From contig DJVB01000060.1 in the NCBI GenBank assembly GCA_002440745.1, positions 42,818-106,817 on the forward strand: 64,000 nt of DNA, written 5' to 3'. This stretch comes from Bacteroidales bacterium UBA6267. GTDB taxonomy: Bacteria > Bacteroidota > Bacteroidia > Bacteroidales > UBA1556. Position numbers and translations under genes: made by a program. The notes beneath the pieces were generated by a model. It ran no database searches and was not told the DNA's origin. It saw only the letters and a list, made by a program, of their open reading frames with translations. Of this stretch, positions 60,648 through 64,000 are shown in pieces. The first letter of the stretch is position 1. Each line of letters begins with the position of its first letter.

Positions 60648-62573
60648 ATGTTAGTAACCTTCTGGCTGATTATTTTCTTAATCAGTTCCGGTAATATCTT
60701 GGGACAGGATACTATCAGTCTGCAACCTGTCAACATTATTTCGCAACGCTTAAACGAACATGCCAACTCTATAAATATCAGCAAGATAGATTCATTCAGT
60801 TTATCAAACAAAATCACTAAAAACTTAGGTGATATATTGCAAACTGAGGCCGGAATTCAAATTAGAACTTATGGTTACGGTGGCATCTCGACCATGGCTA
60901 TGCGCACCGGCAATTCCTATCAAACGGCAATTTTGTGGAACGGCTTCAATCTTCAAGACCCCTTAAATGGAGGCGTAAACCTCTATTCCTTACCGGCCTT
61001 TTTTGTGGATAAACTTGAAATGCACAAAGGCGGAGAAACCAGTTTGTTTGGCAGTGGAGCAATGGGTGGAAGTATTTTTATGAACTCAGGGGTTTCGTTA
61101 AATCAAGGTCAAAAAATACAATTCCTTACTTCTTATGGAAGTTTCTCAAATATAAATGGTGGCCTTGCCTATACCTTTTCAAAGAAGAAATGGGCCTCAA
61201 AAACCAAACTCTATTATAAAAATGCGAAAAATAATTTTCCATATATTGATCGCACATCGAAGCAGGAATCACTTAAATATCAGAAGAATGCGGCAGTAGA
61301 ACAGTTTGGAATTATGCAACAAAATACCATAAAAACCGGCAAGCAATCATTGTTGACCATGGATTTATGGGCATTAAATTCAGACAATCAAGTGCCGGCA
61401 ACTATCTACCAAACTTCAGATATTTACTCTACCAATTTATCAAAAAACTTGCGCGGAGCCCTGACCTATTCGGTTTATAGAAACCATTTTAATATCAAGA
61501 TTCGCCATGCCGGAATTTTCAACTCATTGACTTATAATGATAAACTTGCTGAATTGAACTATACCCATCAATCCATTTCACATATTTCTGAAATTGAATC
61601 CAATTATCAATTCAATCAAAACCATCATTTACTTTTTGGCATCAATAATACTAACGACCGTGGCATTTCGGAGAGCTTAAGTCCGGACGCAAATCGCAAT
61701 CGCACTGCCTTGTTTCTTTCTTATAAATGGCTGATTAAAAACCGCTTAAACCTGATTGTAAATTCGCGTAAAGAGTTTGTTAAATCCTCCGAAATTCCAC
61801 TAACTTATTCTTTTAAGGCGAGTTATAAAATTGCAAAGTCGTTTAGCATATTTACTTCTGTATCAAAAAATTACAGATTACCAACTTTCAACGACCTTTT
61901 TTGGATTGATTATTTTTCGCAAGGCAACCCAAATCTAAAACCCGAATGGGGCAATTCGCAAGAGGCAGGATTTTCTTACTGCAAAAAATGGCAATGTTCG
62001 GCATTTTCGGCTAAGGCAAATTATTTTCAAAGCATCACTAACGACCTGATTCAGTGGATTCCGGTGAATAATATTTGGACGCCAAATAATATTCAACAAG
62101 TTAAAAACAATGGTGTTGAGATGAATATTGATTACAAAATTTGTTTATCAAGTCAGCACTTTATCACCACAACCATTGACTATACTTTTTTAAAATCTGT
62201 TACCAACAAAACTTCCGATTTTTCTAACGAAATCAAAGATAAACAACTCATTTTCGTACCTCGACACAAAGGTAGTTTGAGTGTTAAATGGTTTTTGGGG
62301 AAATTTTTTCTGGCTTATCAACAAACCTTTATCGACAAAGTTTTTACTACTTCCGATCATCTCGACTACTTGAAGGCTTATAGTCTTGCAGATGTGGTTG
62401 CGGGAAGAAATTTTACCATCAAGAAAAGTAGTTTTACAGTAAGCTTTAGCATTTTTAATCTTTGGAACGCTGAATACCAAACAATGCCGGCGTACGCAAT
62501 GCCCGGAATCAATTATGAAATTACCCTAAAATATCTTCTTCAAACAAAAATTCATGACAAAAAATCTCTTTAA
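60648..62573 (+). CDS. btuB: TonB-dependent cobalamin receptor, BtuB-like
   Basis: A 641-residue outer-membrane receptor. ATG 60648 starts the signal peptide (LVTFWLIIFLISSGNILGQ); a GTG 21 codons upstream (60585) is also in frame but would add an odd basic lead. The plug domain (about 40-150) has ILQTEAGIQIRTYGYGG, AILWNGFNLQDP and GGETSLFGSGAMGGSIFMN. A 22-strand barrel follows and ends in KYLL. No N-terminal carboxypeptidase-like domain is present, matching BtuB rather than SusC. Cobalamin as ligand follows from the riboswitch. It overlaps the lipoprotein gene by 20 bases. Confidence 0.93.
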   Translation: MLVTFWLIIFLISSGNILGQDTISLQPVNIISQRLNEHANSINISKIDSFSLSNKITKNLGDILQTEAGIQIRTYGYGGISTMAMRTGNSYQTAILWNGFNLQDPLNGGVNLYSLPAFFVDKLEMHKGGETSLFGSGAMGGSIFMNSGVSLNQGQKIQFLTSYGSFSNINGGLAYTFSKKKWASKTKLYYKNAKNNFPYIDRTSKQESLKYQKNAAVEQFGIMQQNTIKTGKQSLLTMDLWALNSDNQVPATIYQTSDIYSTNLSKNLRGALTYSVYRNHFNIKIRHAGIFNSLTYNDKLAELNYTHQSISHISEIESNYQFNQNHHLLFGINNTNDRGISESLSPDANRNRTALFLSYKWLIKNRLNLIVNSRKEFVKSSEIPLTYSFKASYKIAKSFSIFTSVSKNYRLPTFNDLFWIDYFSQGNPNLKPEWGNSQEAGFSYCKKWQCSAFSAKANYFQSITNDLIQWIPVNNIWTPNNIQQVKNNGVEMNIDYKICLSSQHFITTTIDYTFLKSVTNKTSDFSNEIKDKQLIFVPRHKGSLSVKWFLGKFFLAYQQTFIDKVFTTSDHLDYLKAYSLADVVAGRNFTIKKSSFTVSFSIFNLWNAEYQTMPAYAMPGINYEITLKYLLQTKIHDKKSL

Positions 62574-63633
62574 ATACCTATTAATCACCGTTATATTAGG
62601 ATTCTCATCTTGCAAAAAAGACAAAGACCAACAAGATGATATTCAAATTGTTGCAGGTGAACGAATTGTATATATTTCCAATGAAGGAGCCTTTGGTTTC
62701 GGAAACAGTTCCTTAAGCATTTATTATCCCGATAGCGGAATTATTGAAAATCAAGTATTTGAAAGCATTAATAATCGAAAACCCGGCGATGTGATGCAGT
62801 CGCTAAGCTTAGTGGACAATTCGCTGTTTCTGATAATTAACGCCTCGAATAAAATTGAAAAAGCTGATGCAACAACTTTAACTCAAAGCCTTACGATTGG
62901 CAATCTGTCCCTTCCAAGATATTTGCTTGCTGATGACCAAAACCATGGTTATGTGAGTTGTTGGGGAGAAACCGGCGTAGTAAAAGTTTTAGATTTAAAC
63001 ACGGGGTCAGTTATCAAAACCTTGCCTACAGGAAGCGGCCCCGAAAAGATGCTGCTTAAGAATGATAAGCTCTTTGTTTGCAATAGTGGCGGCTTTGCTA
63101 CCGATAACACTATTTCAATTTTCGATTTGAACAATTTAGAATTTGACACCATGTTGATTGTAGGATACCAACCCATTGATATTGTGGATTTTGATCAAAA
63201 TAGCGCATGGATTTTATGCCGTGGAAAAATAGTTTATGGTGGCGGAGGACAGATTGTTGAAGAAACAGCAGGAAGCCTCGTGAAAATAGAAACTTCCACC
63301 GGAGAAATCTTGGATGAGGTCATTTTTCAACCAAATCAACATCCCGCACACTTAGAGATAAGTCCAGATAAATCGATACTTTATTTCGGAGGAGGTTACG
63401 GATTTCATGGGATTTTTCGTTATCAACCCACAACGCAGCAATTGGACCTAAACCCGTTGATTGACAAGTCTTTTTATGGATTTAATGTCGATCCAAAAAC
63501 GGGAAATATTTATGGATTGGAAGCGCCAACTTTCACTCAGGCAGGCTGGTTGAACGTTTACAGTCCAACCGGTTTTCTTACAAATCGAGTTAAAACCGGA
63601 ATTGGTCCAAATATGGTTTTGTTCAAGGATTAG
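62554..63633 (+). CDS. btuG: BtuG-like surface lipoprotein, beta-propeller
   Basis: A 359-residue lipoprotein. The signal peptide ends in LGFSSC with the lipid-carrying Cys at residue 20, followed by the acidic DKDQQDD, like the surface-export signals of Bacteroidota lipoproteins. The rest is a repeated YncE/DUF5074-type beta-propeller (YLLADDQNHGYVSCWGE, VKVLDLNTGSVIKTLPTGS, NTISIFDLNNLEFDTMLIVGYQP, LEISPDKSILYFGGGYG). In Bacteroides thetaiotaomicron BtuG is a surface propeller that binds B12 with very high affinity and partners BtuB; the gene order and riboswitch here fit that. Binding is inferred. Confidence 0.85.
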   Translation: MTKNLFKYLLITVILGFSSCKKDKDQQDDIQIVAGERIVYISNEGAFGFGNSSLSIYYPDSGIIENQVFESINNRKPGDVMQSLSLVDNSLFLIINASNKIEKADATTLTQSLTIGNLSLPRYLLADDQNHGYVSCWGETGVVKVLDLNTGSVIKTLPTGSGPEKMLLKNDKLFVCNSGGFATDNTISIFDLNNLEFDTMLIVGYQPIDIVDFDQNSAWILCRGKIVYGGGGQIVEETAGSLVKIETSTGEILDEVIFQPNQHPAHLEISPDKSILYFGGGYGFHGIFRYQPTTQQLDLNPLIDKSFYGFNVDPKTGNIYGLEAPTFTQAGWLNVYSPTGFLTNRVKTGIGPNMVLFKD

Positions 63634-63656
63634 ACTATTTATCCTTTGAATATCTA

Positions 63657-64000
63657 TTACTTAAGATAGTCAACGATAAGTTCATTAAGGCTTTCAATGG
63701 AAATTGGTTTGGCTAAATAGTCATTACAGCCGGCTTCCAAAGCTTTTTGGCGATCACCTTCAAGAGCATAAGCTGTTTGTGCAATAATCACCACGTTTTT
63801 ATTGAAAGTTCTAATCTCCTTTGTTGCATCATAACCATCCATTTCAGGCATTTTTATATCCATCAGAATTAAATCCAAATCAGGATTTTTTCGACAAATA
63901 TCAACGGCTTCAACCCCTGTTTGTGCGCTCAAGATTTTCAGTTTCAGTTTCCTAAGGACCGAAGTAATATAAAGGTATTGAGGTGTTCAATTAACTACTT
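63657..64000 (-). pseudogene. Receiver-domain C-terminal part, frame interrupted by TGA (partial)
   Basis: On the minus strand, an open frame of about 100 codons ends at 63657 and contains a response-regulator receiver domain: phospho-Asp in LILMDIKMPEMDGYDATKEIR, Thr in IAQTAYA and Lys in DYLAKPISIES. Translating further upstream gives a plausible continuation of the same domain (residues reading TPQYLYITSVLRKLKLKIL) but a TGA stands in frame at 63987-63989, after VVN. The start would be TTG 63932. It is likely the C-terminal end of a hybrid kinase or response regulator that has a nonsense change, or a sequence error near the edge; the rest lies outside the window. Confidence 0.6.

Noticed and set aside
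1..64000. Avoidance of GATATC (the expected EcoRV-like target)
   Set aside because: Several GATATC sites were seen (for example 7837, 8199, 10840, 12984, 31201, 47747, 60520), so strong avoidance is not supported; a full count was not made.
1..64000. CRISPR arrays, insertion sequences, integrases, rRNA genes or prophage
   Set aside because: No regularly spaced repeats, transposase or integrase motifs, or rRNA sequence were recognised in any frame or on either strand.

Overview
The window is a stretch of chromosome from a low-GC member of the Bacteroidota, probably Bacteroidales-like. This is inferred from four secreted proteins with type IX secretion (T9SS) C-terminal sorting domains (three type-A, one gliding-motility/type-B), TAnnTTTG-type -7 promoter elements ahead of many genes, almost no Shine-Dalgarno sequences at starts, an S46 dipeptidyl-peptidase, a DUF6089 outer-membrane protein, the nadK-DUF6089-uppS-bamA-ompH-ompH gene order, and tRNA genes without an encoded CCA. 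No insertion sequence, CRISPR array, rRNA or prophage was seen.

Layout. 1-2281: a restriction-modification operon (3' end of an XRE regulator, a C5-cytosine methyltransferase and an NgoBV-like endonuclease, all overlapping). 2526-5114: two T9SS cargo proteins around folB. 5412-9281: rplS, then the serC-serA-DUF1015 operon. 9392: tRNA-Arg. 9952-13961: PhoH-type PIN-ATPase, acyl-CoA dehydrogenase, small alpha/beta hydrolase. 14063-16977: an AlgI/AlgJ-like O-acetylation pair and tRNA-Cys. 17190-23101: an M23 peptidase and a three-gene cluster of a 1106-residue Ig/beta-barrel/SPOR protein with two small paralogous secreted proteins. 23604-28454: HU, a 29-residue AURKAIP1/COX24 protein, RNase G, RecX, RF2 (programmed frameshift) and NAD kinase. 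28618-34065: envelope biogenesis (DUF6089, UppS, BamA, two OmpH/Skp). 34308-42826 (minus strand): DsbD, membrane-anchored MutS-like ATPase, S46 peptidase, T9SS PKD protein. 42954-44982: orphan anti-sigma-like protein with two Spy/CnrX-like proteins, then an HPt protein. 45295-49266: bactofilin, AtpZ-like, small membrane protein, LD-carboxypeptidase, lipid kinase and TlpA-like protein, mostly overlapping. 49273-52750 (minus): ppx-ppk-sixA. 52872-56074 (minus): riboflavin synthase and a large type-B T9SS protein. 56309-58185: an EcoRV-type restriction-modification pair. 58343-60275: coaD and a thioredoxin-like protein. 60318-63633: a cobalamin riboswitch controlling a BtuB-like receptor and a BtuG-like lipoprotein. 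63657-64000: the end of a receiver domain interrupted by a stop codon.

The strongest candidate for an undescribed system is the cluster at 18433-23101. It has two paralogous secreted proteins with subunit-like C-terminal beta-strands, and a large outer-membrane protein that joins chaperone-like Ig domains, a beta-barrel, usher-like C-terminal domains and a SPOR domain. A strong terminator after the first small gene, followed by a TTG start in the second, looks like major/minor subunit dosage control. I propose, as inference only, a Bacteroidota analogue of a chaperone-usher surface-fibre system. Other points of note are the close EcoRV homologue, the B12 receptor pair, the orphan anti-sigma/Spy cassette, the SerA with Lys in place of the catalytic His, and the prfB frameshift site that keeps a perfect Shine-Dalgarno sequence.
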